Positions 8,118 through 16,181 of a DNA stretch of 64,000 nt are shown here, piece after piece. A program made the translations under genes and the position numbers. Position 1 is the stretch's first letter, and each line of letters opens with the position of its first letter. Below the pieces are notes generated by a model that ran no database searches, was not told the DNA's origin, and worked only from the letters and a program-made list of their open reading frames with translations. This DNA comes from LMUY01 sp965276785 (lineage in GTDB: Bacteria > Pseudomonadota > Alphaproteobacteria > Acetobacterales > Acetobacteraceae): positions 248,001-312,000 of the forward strand of contig OZ255629.1 in NCBI GenBank assembly GCA_965276785.1. The letters are read 5' to 3'.

Positions 8118-9530
8118 GTGTCCGACGCCGCCATCGCCCGAACTTCAGCCGCCGCCCAACTCGCCAGAACGGAGGCGGAGGCTATTGCCGACTTCGTGCT
8201 GGAGCTGGACTTGGACCACGTTCCCACGCCCGTGATCGAGCTGGCCAAGGAGCACCTGCTTGACGCGCTCGGCGTGGCACTTGCCTCCTCCACCTGGGAC
8301 TTTGGCCGCGCCGTGCTGGACGGGGTAGGGGAGCTGGGCGAAGGCACCAAGGCCACCGCCATTGGCAGCGGGGCGAAGTTGCCGTCCGCCTCCGCCGCTT
8401 TGGTGAACGGCGTGCTGGCCCACGGCCTGGATTTTGACGACACCCATATCGGCGCCATCTATCACGCCAGCGCGCACGCGCTCGCCGCCTGCCTGGCCGC
8501 GGGGGAAGCGGCTGGCGCAACCGGGCGGGAGTTGCTGACCGCCTTCATCGCCGCCATCGAGGTCGGCTGCCGCATTGCCATGGTGGGTGCGGGCGAGTTC
8601 CACGAGCGCGGCTTTCACCCCACCGCGGCATGCGGTTCATTCGCGTGCACCGCCGGGGCCGGCCGGCTGACGGGGGCAACCCGGCAGCAACTGGTTTGGG
8701 CGCTCGGTCTCTGCGGCAGCCAGGCGGCAGGCATCCTGGAACAGAACGGCTCCTGGCTGAAGCGATTCGGACCCGGCTGGGCGGCGCACTCCGCCTTGTC
8801 GGCGCTGGCGCTCGGCCGGGCCGGGTTCCTCGGGCCGGTCACCGTGCTGGAAGGTCCGCGTGGCTTCTACGTCACCCATCTTGGCAAGGCCCCGAGCGGG
8901 GCGGCGCTGCCGAGCTTCGAGCTTGGCTCCACCTGGTTCACGCTTGGCATCGCACTGAAGCCCTATCCCTGCTGCCACTACATCCACGCCTTCGCCGACG
9001 CCGCGCTGGAGTTGCGCGAGCAGTTCAGCCTGGATGAGGTGGACCACATCGACTGCCTGCTCAAGCTATCGCTGCACAAGGGCGTGGCGGAGCCGCGGGA
9101 CCGGCGCATCCGCCCGCGCACCGCCTATGAGGCGCTGTTCAGTGTACCGTTCGTGGTGTCGACTGCCTTGCTCAAGGGCCGGGTGGACCTGGCCGCGTTC
9201 CACGACGAGCCGCTCGACGACCCGGCGCTGATGGCGCTCACCGCCAAGACCTTCGTCCTCGACGACCCCCAGAGCGATTACCCGCTGCATTTCCCGGGCG
9301 AGGTGATCGTCTACCTGCGCGACGGACGGGTGCTGCGCTGCCGCAAGCCGGTCAGCTATGGCTCGCCGGACCGGCCGATGGCGCGGGAGGCCGTGGTAGC
9401 GAAGTTCATGGGCAACGCGACGCGTGCCATTGAACCCGCGGCGGCCGAGCGCCTGGCTGCGTGTGTCCTATCCCTAGATGCCGCGCCGTCTCTGGGCGAG
9501 CTCGTGGCCCACTGCACCGCGGTCGCCTGA
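8118..9530 (+). CDS. MmgE/PrpD family protein
   Basis: This 470-residue protein belongs to the 2-methylcitrate dehydratase/cis-aconitate decarboxylase superfamily. Visible blocks are HLLDALGVALASS, GLDFDDTHIGAIYHASAHAL near 110-130, TAACGSFACTAGAGRLTG, GLCGSQAAGILEQNGSWLKR, and PYPCCHYIHAFADAALEL with the conserved histidine region. These enzymes add or remove water, or decarboxylate small tricarboxylates. The GTG at 8118 is preferred because CAGGAG lies 7 bases upstream; an in-frame ATG at 8082 would overlap the monooxygenase. It probably acts in the same catabolic pathway as the PrpF-like remnant. Confidence 0.88.
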   Translation: MSDAAIARTSAAAQLARTEAEAIADFVLELDLDHVPTPVIELAKEHLLDALGVALASSTWDFGRAVLDGVGELGEGTKATAIGSGAKLPSASAALVNGVLAHGLDFDDTHIGAIYHASAHALAACLAAGEAAGATGRELLTAFIAAIEVGCRIAMVGAGEFHERGFHPTAACGSFACTAGAGRLTGATRQQLVWALGLCGSQAAGILEQNGSWLKRFGPGWAAHSALSALALGRAGFLGPVTVLEGPRGFYVTHLGKAPSGAALPSFELGSTWFTLGIALKPYPCCHYIHAFADAALELREQFSLDEVDHIDCLLKLSLHKGVAEPRDRRIRPRTAYEALFSVPFVVSTALLKGRVDLAAFHDEPLDDPALMALTAKTFVLDDPQSDYPLHFPGEVIVYLRDGRVLRCRKPVSYGSPDRPMAREAVVAKFMGNATRAIEPAAAERLAACVLSLDAAPSLGELVAHCTAVA

Positions 9531-9555
9531 CCACCATTCACCGAGGAAACAAGCG

Positions 9556-10782
9556 ATGACCGCCGGGCTGACGAAACGATCCTTTCTGTCCGGCGCCGGC
9601 CTGGCCTTGTGCTGCGGCAGGCCTGCCATGGTCCGGGCTGCCGAGCCTGCAACGGGACCGCTCCGGTTCGGCCTGTTGCTCGACCTGAGCAGCGCCTACT
9701 CCGAGAACTCCGGACAGGGCTGCGCCACGGCGGTGCGGATGGCGGTGGAGGATTTCGGCGGCACCGTGCTGGGCCGTCCAATCGAGCTGCTGGTCGCGGA
9801 CCATCAGACCAAGGCCGACATCGCGAGCACTCAGGCCCGTAAATGGTTCGACGCGGATGGCGTGCAGGCCATCCTGGAAGTGATTGGGACTGGCCCGACC
9901 GTGGCGGCAATCGCCGCTGCCAAGGACCACAACCGCATCGTCATCTCGAACGGGGCAGGCTCCTCCAGCCTGACCGATGAGGACTGCACGCCGACATTCG
10001 TGCAATATACCTGGACCACCCGCGCCGTTGCGCGGACTATCGGCAAAGCGCTGGTCGAGCGTGGCGCGTCGAGCTGGTATTTTATCACCGTGGACTACAC
10101 GTTCGGCCATCAGTTCGAGGCCGACATCACGGCCGTGATCCGGGCCGCGGGCGGGACGGTTCTCGGCAGCGTCAAGACGCCGCTTGGCACAACGGACTAC
10201 TCCTCGTTCCTGCTGCAAGCCCAGGCTTCGGGCGCCAAGGCCGTCGGCTTTGCCATGGCTGGCGGCGATACGGTGAACGCGCTGAAGCAGGCGCACGAAT
10301 TCGGGCTGCCGCAGCAAGGCCAGCAAATGGCAGCCCTCACCATTACTGTGAACGACGTCCATGCCCTGGGGCTGGATATCGCCCAGGGAACGTTGCTCAC
10401 CACCCCGTTCTACTGGAACCTCAATGACGGCACGCGGGCCTTCGCCCAACGGTTTTTTCAACAGCGGCAGCGCATGCCCAACTTCATCCAGGGCGGCGAC
10501 TATTCATCGACGCTCACCTACCTCAAGGCGATACAAGCCGCTGGGACCATAGACGCCCAGCCCGTGATGGCGGAACTGCACCGGACGCGCATCGACGACA
10601 TGTTCGCGACCGGCGGTCACATCCGCAGGGGCGGACTAATGGTGCATGACATGCACCTGTTCAAGGTGAAGGCTCCGGGGGAGTCCAAGGCGCCGTGGGA
10701 CTTCTACGACCTGGTCGCGACCATATCAGGCGAGGACGCTTACGGCCCGGAGAGCCAATCCAAGTGCCGCCTCGTCGGCTGA
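9556..10782 (+). CDS. ABC transporter substrate-binding protein (Leu/Ile/Val-type)
   Basis: This 408-residue periplasmic binding protein has a signal peptide with a twin-arginine-like but incomplete pattern (KRSFLSGAGLALCC), followed by the type-I fold: GPLRFGLLLDLSSAYSENSG, AVRMAVEDFGG, LLVADHQTKADIAS, VISNGAGSSSLT and WYFITVDYTFGHQFE. It belongs to the Peripla_BP_6/LivK family, which binds amino acids, aromatic acids or amides. No permease or ATPase genes accompany it in the window, so it must use components encoded elsewhere. It is the last gene of the plus-strand LLM-PrpD-binding protein group, with 25 bp between it and MmgE/PrpD. Confidence 0.9.
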   Translation: MTAGLTKRSFLSGAGLALCCGRPAMVRAAEPATGPLRFGLLLDLSSAYSENSGQGCATAVRMAVEDFGGTVLGRPIELLVADHQTKADIASTQARKWFDADGVQAILEVIGTGPTVAAIAAAKDHNRIVISNGAGSSSLTDEDCTPTFVQYTWTTRAVARTIGKALVERGASSWYFITVDYTFGHQFEADITAVIRAAGGTVLGSVKTPLGTTDYSSFLLQAQASGAKAVGFAMAGGDTVNALKQAHEFGLPQQGQQMAALTITVNDVHALGLDIAQGTLLTTPFYWNLNDGTRAFAQRFFQQRQRMPNFIQGGDYSSTLTYLKAIQAAGTIDAQPVMAELHRTRIDDMFATGGHIRRGGLMVHDMHLFKVKAPGESKAPWDFYDLVATISGEDAYGPESQSKCRLVG

Positions 10783-10861
10783 TGGATAGCCTTGCTCTAA
10801 CCTGTGGGCCGCCCCCTCATCCATCCTCTCCCGCCCGCGGGCAACGTACTCGCATTTGCAC

Positions 10862-11289
10862 CGTCATGGCCGGACTTGATCCACTGCTGTCCGGTTCATG
10901 TTATTGTTGGCGAGCAAGTAAAGTTTTACCGTCATGCCCGTGCTTGACACGGGCGGAGCAGCCAAAGGTTCCGCGGGTAACGCCCGTGGAATGGCTGCGG
11001 AGGGATTCACGGGGTTTGGCTGGTGACGTCGATCGGTTCTTGGCGAGGACTGGCTTTTAACGGGTTGGTCCGGTGACGTTGGGACGCCGTGGATGCCCGG
11101 ATCAAGTCTGGGCATGACGATAAGGTGTTGTATTACAGTGGCTTTCTTAAACTGGACAGCCGTGGACTTGATCCGGCCATCCACGCCGAACCAGCAGGTG
11201 ACGTCGATCGATGCGTCAGTGAACGCTGTCCCAACAATTGCTTACGTAAGGTGCGGCACCCCGTGGATGCCAAGGTCAAGCCTTGGCAT
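10862..11289. repeat. mosaic of short intergenic palindromic repeats
   Basis: This interval of about 600 bp between convergent genes has no credible coding sequence. It carries at least five copies or fragments of one palindromic unit with TCAAG (or CTTGA) at its centre. Clean copies are ATGCCAAGG-TCAAG-CCTTGGCAT at 11267-11289 and ATGCCCGGA-TCAAG-TCTGGGCAT at 11093-11115. An inverted copy, GCCCGTG-CTTGA-CACGGGC, is at 10936-10954. Partial copies lie near 10864 and 11160. A second motif, GGTGACGTCGATCG, occurs near 11022 and 11198. Such units are common in alphaproteobacterial intergenic DNA and can act as transcript 3' structures. Confidence 0.7.
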
Positions 11290-11378
11290 GACGATGTTGG
11301 GGCGGCCGAGAGCCATAAGCGATACCCCTGCGCCCGCCGGAGAGCTAGACGATTCTACGCCGGAAGATGTGTGAATGC

Positions 11379-12095
11379 TCAAGCCCCGGCGTTGCCCACG
11401 GTCATGCCGCCGCACACATAGAGCACCTGGCCGGTGACGAAGCCGCTGCGGGCGTCGAGCAAGAACGCGACCGCGTTGGCCACATCCTCCGGCTCGCCGA
11501 TGCGCTTGACCGGAATGGCGTCGATAATGGCTCGGGTCGCCGGGCTGTCGGGCGGGTTCGCGCGGTCGAACAAGACGGTGCGGATCGGCCCCGGACCGAC
11601 GGCGTTGGCGGTAATGCCATGCGCGCCGAGCTCAAGCGCCCACACTTTCGCCATGCCTTGCAAGCCGGCCTTGGTGGCCGCGTAAACCGTCCGCAGTTCC
11701 TTGCCGATGGCGGCACGGGAGGAGACGTTGACCACGCGGCCGAAGCCTGCCTGCTTCATGCCGGGCAGCAGTGCCTGCAAGCATTGCAGGGCGCAGCGCA
11801 GGTTCAGCGACACCGCGGCGTCCAAGTCCGCGGCCGTCTGCTCTTCCACCGGGCCGGGCCGCACGATGCCCACGTTGTTGACCAGCCGGGTGATCGGCCC
11901 GCTCCGCAGCACCTCCTGCAAGGCGCGCGCGGTGTCTTCGGGATCGGCCAGGTCGGCCCGTATAACACCGTCGCCGCCCTCGCGGTCGATCACCACGGGG
12001 TGCAGGCCATCCGCATGGCAGCGTGCCGTGATCGCCTGCCCGATGCCTGCGGCGCCCCCGGTGACGAGGACGCGCCCGGCGCTTGCCATGCTCAT
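11379..12095 (-). CDS. SDR family oxidoreductase
   Basis: This 238-residue short-chain dehydrogenase has the dinucleotide motif VTGGAAGIGQAI near residue 11, the NNVG strand motif (here in LVNNVGIVRPG), a catalytic Ser in VNVSSRA, the YAATK active-site tetrad, and a C-terminal DVANAVAFLLDARSGFVTGQ that marks the FabG-like classical subgroup. It oxidises or reduces a hydroxyl/keto group with NAD(P). Its ATG overlaps the stop of the PrpF-like gene (ATGA), so the two are co-translated in an amidohydrolase-PrpF remnant-SDR operon. The substrate is not predictable. Confidence 0.9.
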   Translation of the reverse strand: MSMASAGRVLVTGGAAGIGQAITARCHADGLHPVVIDREGGDGVIRADLADPEDTARALQEVLRSGPITRLVNNVGIVRPGPVEEQTAADLDAAVSLNLRCALQCLQALLPGMKQAGFGRVVNVSSRAAIGKELRTVYAATKAGLQGMAKVWALELGAHGITANAVGPGPIRTVLFDRANPPDSPATRAIIDAIPVKRIGEPEDVANAVAFLLDARSGFVTGQVLYVCGGMTVGNAGA

Positions 12096-12523
12096 GCCGC
12101 CAACTCCGCAGCGCCGGCGCGCGGGACGTAAACGAACCCATCCATGACGCGCCGCGCCGTTCGGCTAAAGCCGAGCATGGTGAAGCGCACGCCCCCGTCC
12201 GCGTTGCACGGCTCCGATTCCACGCTGACCGTCATGGTGCCTATCGGATGGCCGATCCGCAGCCGGCCCGTCTGTGCCGCTTGCGCCCCAATCACCTGGT
12301 TGACCACGGAACCGGGAATACATGATGCAGCCGCCGTGCACATGGACCCGGTGCCGGCCATGCTCTCATGGCACTTGCCGTACCAAACCAGCCGCGCCCG
12401 CAGGTCCATTGCGGCGGGATCGACCGGCTGTCCCCGGATGTTGATGTAGGCGTGCGGCGGGGCCACGGCGACGAACAGCGGCAGGCTGGTGCAGCGGATC
12501 GCGACTTGATCGGGTTCGTCCAT
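12092..12523 (-). CDS. C-terminal fragment of a PrpF-family isomerase
   Basis: The 143 residues match only the last third of PrpF/4-oxalomesaconate tautomerase proteins, which are normally 350-400 residues: LRARLVWYGKCHESMAGTGS, CTAAASCIPGSVVN, GRLRIGHPIGTMTV, SRTARRVMDGFVYVP. The first domain and the front of the second are absent, and only about 50 bp separate it from the upstream amidohydrolase. It nevertheless has a good ribosome site (GGGAGG, 6 bases before ATG 12523) and overlaps the SDR start. It is either a decaying gene kept for translational coupling or a shortened protein. Isomerase activity is unlikely because half of the two-domain active site is missing. Confidence 0.7.
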   Translation of the reverse strand: MDEPDQVAIRCTSLPLFVAVAPPHAYINIRGQPVDPAAMDLRARLVWYGKCHESMAGTGSMCTAAASCIPGSVVNQVIGAQAAQTGRLRIGHPIGTMTVSVESEPCNADGGVRFTMLGFSRTARRVMDGFVYVPRAGAAELAA

Positions 12524-12577
12524 CACATGCCTCCCTGTTTAGCCGCAGAGATCACGGCCTCTGCAGAAGTGCCTGTC

Positions 12578-13648
12578 CTACACCTGGACGCGGTATACCC
12601 TCGTAGCCGTGCCGCAGAACAGTGCCAGGCGCTCGTCGGTCGAGGCCCCTTGGCTCAGCCGCTTCAGCGCGTTCCATAGCGAACGCCAGGTCACCCCCAA
12701 TTTCTCGACCGGGTAATTGCTCTCGAACATGCAACGTTCAGGCCCGAAGGCCTCGATGCAGGGCTCGACCCACTGCCGCCAGGCATCGGCCAGCACCTGC
12801 GAGGGCGCAGGCAGGTCAGCGGTGAGGTAGTTGAATGCTGTGGTGCGGTTCAATATCCCACCCAGCTTGCAAACGACGTTCGGCCGCCTGGCAACCTCGA
12901 CCAGGCCACGCCGCCAGCTTGCGTAGTGCTCCGCCTGGTTCTCGCTATAAGGGCCATAGCTGAGCGGGCCGCAGCAGTGATTGAGCACGATGGTCAAATC
13001 GGGCAACGCGTCCGCAGTCTGTGCAACCTCGGATAGTTGCGTAAAGAACGGGTAGCAGTCGAGCACCAAACCCATGTCGGCCAAGACCTGGAGCCCGGCC
13101 TGCACGGCCGGCTCGAGCAGGATCCCGGGGCGCGTGCCGAACGAGCCGTTGCGGATGTGATCGCTGGCGTCCCAGCCGGATTGCAGGCGGATGCCGCGGA
13201 ACCGGCCATTGGCAGCCGCGACGTGCGCCTCCAACACCTCCCGCACCGCAGCTCCGAGCGTCATGTCGGCGAAGCCGAACATCGCGGCCGCGATCTGGGT
13301 GGACCCATAGAGGCCGCTGGCGCTCTGCGCCGCCTGACCGACCACGAATTCCGTCTCGCCAACCGGCTTCATGTGCTCCGGGCCAGTCGCGCGATACATG
13401 GAGCGGCATTCAGCGAACACCGTGGCGACCACATTGTGCCCGGTCGCCAAGTCAGCCGCGAATTCCGGTACCAAATAGCGGTAGCTCGGCCTAACCCACA
13501 GGTGATGGTGCGTGTCGATGATCGGCAGATCGGGAAACAGTATCTCCTCGGGCAGTTCCCGCGCCAGCCATTCCTTGTCCGGCGGCAATAGCAAGCCGAA
13601 CTCGGACGGCAGTACGACGCCGTCACGCTTGAACACTGGTCCTGGCAT
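12578..13648 (-). CDS. amidohydrolase family protein (TIM-barrel metal-dependent hydrolase)
   Basis: This 356-residue protein belongs to the amidohydrolase_2 group. It has PIIDTHHHLWVRPSYRY with the HxH metal motif near 45-50, FRGIRLQSGWDASD mid-barrel, TIVLNHCCGPLSYGPYSEN with the later histidine, and a C-terminal ERCMFESNYPVEKLGVTWRS, where SNYPV replaces the more usual SDFP. Relatives hydrolyse lactones such as 2-pyrone-4,6-dicarboxylate or decarboxylate aromatic acids. It is the first gene of the operon that includes the PrpF remnant and the SDR. Confidence 0.87.
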   Translation of the reverse strand: MPGPVFKRDGVVLPSEFGLLLPPDKEWLARELPEEILFPDLPIIDTHHHLWVRPSYRYLVPEFAADLATGHNVVATVFAECRSMYRATGPEHMKPVGETEFVVGQAAQSASGLYGSTQIAAAMFGFADMTLGAAVREVLEAHVAAANGRFRGIRLQSGWDASDHIRNGSFGTRPGILLEPAVQAGLQVLADMGLVLDCYPFFTQLSEVAQTADALPDLTIVLNHCCGPLSYGPYSENQAEHYASWRRGLVEVARRPNVVCKLGGILNRTTAFNYLTADLPAPSQVLADAWRQWVEPCIEAFGPERCMFESNYPVEKLGVTWRSLWNALKRLSQGASTDERLALFCGTATRVYRVQV

Positions 13649-13816
13649 TATGTCTCCCTCAATCCTTTTCGATCGGACCGATACCCGGCCTATCCTGGCC
13701 CATGACGCCGGAGATCAGGGTCAGGCCGCTTTGTCCGGCCTGCAACGGTCGCATCGGGCGTTCTCGCGCCGGCGTGGCGCCGGCGAAACGGCGCTGGCCG
13801 GCATCACGTTCGGCAC

Positions 13817-14026
13817 TCACCCCTCAAGACGGAAGCCGACCTTCAGCGTCACTTGATATTGCGATACCTTGCCATCCTTCACCTGCCCCCGGATCTCGCC
13901 AACCTCGAACCACTCGACGTTGCGCAGCGTTCGCGTGGCCCGCGCGACCGCCGTCTCGATGGCGTCGCTGACGGAGGTGTCCGAGATCCCGACGACCTCG
14001 GTCTTCCGGTAAACGAGTTCACTCAT
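13817..14026 (-). CDS. dodecin family flavin-binding protein
   Basis: This 69-residue protein matches dodecin over its whole length: VYRKTEVVGISDTSVSDAIE, ARATRTLRNVEWFEV, IRGQVKDGKVSQYQVTLKVG. Dodecins assemble into hollow dodecamers that store or buffer flavins. The tryptophan in VEWFEV is the residue that stacks on the isoalloxazine ring in the family. It lies directly downstream of the flavin reductase gene, 42 bp away on the same strand, which suggests flavin handling for the local FMN-dependent monooxygenase. Confidence 0.9.
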   Translation of the reverse strand: MSELVYRKTEVVGISDTSVSDAIETAVARATRTLRNVEWFEVGEIRGQVKDGKVSQYQVTLKVGFRLEG

Positions 14027-14068
14027 CCGATCCTCCGTGAATTTGAGGGTCCACCTTGGACCCGTGCT

Positions 14069-15022
14069 TCAACGAACGCTGGCGGCACGGCGCACAAGCT
14101 GCTTCAGCAACTGAACCTCGCTGGGATCGAATGGCTCAAGCACCTGGGCTTCGCTTGCCTTCAAGATCGCAATGATCTCGATGATCTCCCGCCTGCCTTC
14201 CTGCGTCAGTTTAATCATCACTTCGGGATCGGCGGGCGCCCCCATAGTGACCAGGCCGCGCGCAGCCAGTTGTTCGGCGGTCTCAACCGTGATCGTCCGC
14301 CCCCGGGTTCGGCCCTTCGCGGCAATAGCGCCGACGCTCAGTCCATCCTCGCGGCCCAGCATGCTCAGCAAGGCGTACTCGTCGTCGGTCCATCCGCGGC
14401 GGCTGCGCTCCGCGATCGCATTCCGCCTGATCCCGAAATACAGGTTGGAGACGTGGTAAAGCAGGTCGTCGGGGGACAAGCTGGTTCCCGCTTCGTCCGG
14501 CGCGGAGGGGGGCGCAGCCTCCTTGCGCAGCAGCATCCCGTAGCGGCCGCCATGGAACACCAGCGGTGGCCGCTCGGAATGCAGAAAGTCGAGAACCTCA
14601 CCCACGAAGATAACGTGGTCGCCGCCTTCGTGCCGGTGGGCCGTGCGGCATACGAAGCGGGCGGCACAATGCGTTAGCAGGGGGATGCCACCCGCGCCGC
14701 GCTCAGTCGGAACGCCCGCGAACTTGTCCGTCTCCTTGGCCGCGAACCGCTGCGAAAGCGCCTCCTGCTCGGCGGAAAGGACGTGCACGGCGAAATGCGC
14801 GGCATTGTTGAAGGGGCCGATGCTGGAGGATGTCCTGGACAGGCTCCAGAGGACCATCGGCGGCTTTAGCGACACGGACGAGAAGCTGTTTGCGGTCAGT
14901 CCGGCATCGGTGCCGGCGAGGTCTCGTGTCGTCACGATTGTCACGCCGGTGGCGAACGACCCGAAGGCATTCCGCAGGCTCCTCGCGTCTATGGGCGCGG
15001 CGGACGGGGGTGTTTCTGTCAT
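14069..15022 (-). CDS. two-domain flavin reductase with C-terminal MarR-like regulatory domain (C1-HpaH type)
   Basis: Residues 10-170 form a flavin-reductase split barrel: LRNAFGSFATGVTIVTT, TANSFSSVSLKPPMVLWSLS, FAVHVLSAEQEALSQRFA, HVIFVGEVLDF. Residues 190-310 form a MarR-type winged helix: YHVSNLYFGIRRN, GWTDDEYALLSMLG, GLSVGAIAAKGRTRGRTITV, LTQEGRREI. This layout and the length of 317 match the reductase component C1 of p-hydroxyphenylacetate hydroxylase, in which the extra domain binds the substrate and relieves autoinhibition. It probably supplies reduced FMN to the LLM monooxygenase at 6716 in a substrate-gated way. It is divergent from a LysR gene. Confidence 0.86.
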   Translation of the reverse strand: MTETPPSAAPIDARSLRNAFGSFATGVTIVTTRDLAGTDAGLTANSFSSVSLKPPMVLWSLSRTSSSIGPFNNAAHFAVHVLSAEQEALSQRFAAKETDKFAGVPTERGAGGIPLLTHCAARFVCRTAHRHEGGDHVIFVGEVLDFLHSERPPLVFHGGRYGMLLRKEAAPPSAPDEAGTSLSPDDLLYHVSNLYFGIRRNAIAERSRRGWTDDEYALLSMLGREDGLSVGAIAAKGRTRGRTITVETAEQLAARGLVTMGAPADPEVMIKLTQEGRREIIEIIAILKASEAQVLEPFDPSEVQLLKQLVRRAASVR

Positions 15023-15217
15023 GCGCCGGGCGTCCGAGCCTGGCAGGAGACGGCTTGCCCGGCCTCGCTCGAGTGCATGGGCGAATGTCCGTCCCTGGCG
15101 CGGCCAGCCTGCGACGCCGGGAGGCCTACATTGCCGTGCCTGCGCGCCTGACCGATACTACGGGCTTCGGGCACGGCAGAGGCCCAGGATGGGGGGAGCA
15201 ACGGGACAGGCGATGTC

Positions 15218-16162
15218 ATGAAAGCTCGAATCAACATTGGCCCCGCCGAGCTGGAGACGTTCCTGGTCATCGCCGAGTTGGGCAGCTTCAGCAAGGCGGC
15301 GGACCGGCTTGCGCTGGCGCAACCCTCGATCAGCAACCGCGTCCAGCGTTTGGAGCGGGCGATGCGGACGCGCTTGTTCGAGCGCACCACGCGCGCCGTC
15401 GTGCTGACTCCGGCCGGTGAACGCCTCCGCACCCGGATCGGGCCGCTGATTCAGCAGCTGCAGCAAGTGATCGACGAATTCTGCGCCGATGCCGACGCCC
15501 GCAACCATTCGGTGGTCGTCGCGACCACCCCGATGCTGGCGACGGTGCTGTTGCCTCCCATCATCAACCGCTTCGCGCACGAGAACCCGTCGATCAGTGT
15601 GCAACTTGAGGACAAGGTCACGCCCCAGCTCGCATCCGATATCCGCTCCGGCCGAGTGGATTTCGCTGTCGTCGCGCGGCGCCCGCCCACCGAAGGCATC
15701 GAATTCGAGATGGTCGCGGCCGACCGCTTGATGGTGGTGGGGCCGCGGGGGCACAAGGCGCTTGCGGGCGGATCGGTCTCGGTCGAACAGTTGGCGAGAT
15801 GCCCGTTCTTGCTGCTGGAGGCCTATAAGGGCTTGATCGGCCCGTTGGCGGCCAAAGCTGCCGAGCAAGGTTTGGACCTGTCCCCCGTCCGCACCGTCAC
15901 CAACGTGTTCACCTTGCTGGGCCTGGTATCGGCCGGGCTTGGCCTCACCCTGCTTCCCGGGCTCGTGCTGCGCATCGGCGGCTTGATCGACGATTCCCGC
16001 TTGGACATCGCAGCGCTCGACGGCGCCGTGCTCACCCGCGATTGGGGCATAGCGTCGCTTGCCGGGCACGCTTGGTCCCCAGGGGCGAAGGCATTCGCCG
16101 CCGCGCTGCGGACCGCGCTCTGCGCCTACTCCGCCAGCGGCCCGATCCACGAGCTGGCTTGA
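15218..16162 (+). CDS. LysR-family transcriptional regulator
   Basis: This 314-residue protein has the LysR winged helix at residues 8-66: ELETFLVIAELGSFSKAADR, then LALAQPSISNRVQRLE and LFERTTRAVVLTPAGE. The periplasmic-binding-like effector domain spans about 95-300. Codons around the ATG at 15218 fit the family start. It is divergent from the flavin reductase with 195 bp between them, the usual place for a LysR-controlled promoter, and so is the best candidate local regulator of the reductase-dodecin pair and perhaps of the MFS gene downstream. The effector is unknown. Confidence 0.92.
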   Translation: MKARINIGPAELETFLVIAELGSFSKAADRLALAQPSISNRVQRLERAMRTRLFERTTRAVVLTPAGERLRTRIGPLIQQLQQVIDEFCADADARNHSVVVATTPMLATVLLPPIINRFAHENPSISVQLEDKVTPQLASDIRSGRVDFAVVARRPPTEGIEFEMVAADRLMVVGPRGHKALAGGSVSVEQLARCPFLLLEAYKGLIGPLAAKAAEQGLDLSPVRTVTNVFTLLGLVSAGLGLTLLPGLVLRIGGLIDDSRLDIAALDGAVLTRDWGIASLAGHAWSPGAKAFAAALRTALCAYSASGPIHELA

Positions 16163-16181
16163 ACAGCTCATTGGCCGCATT

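Noticed and set aside
10783..11378. Short frames in the repeat-rich interval
   Set aside because: They read through palindromic repeats on both strands and resemble no protein.
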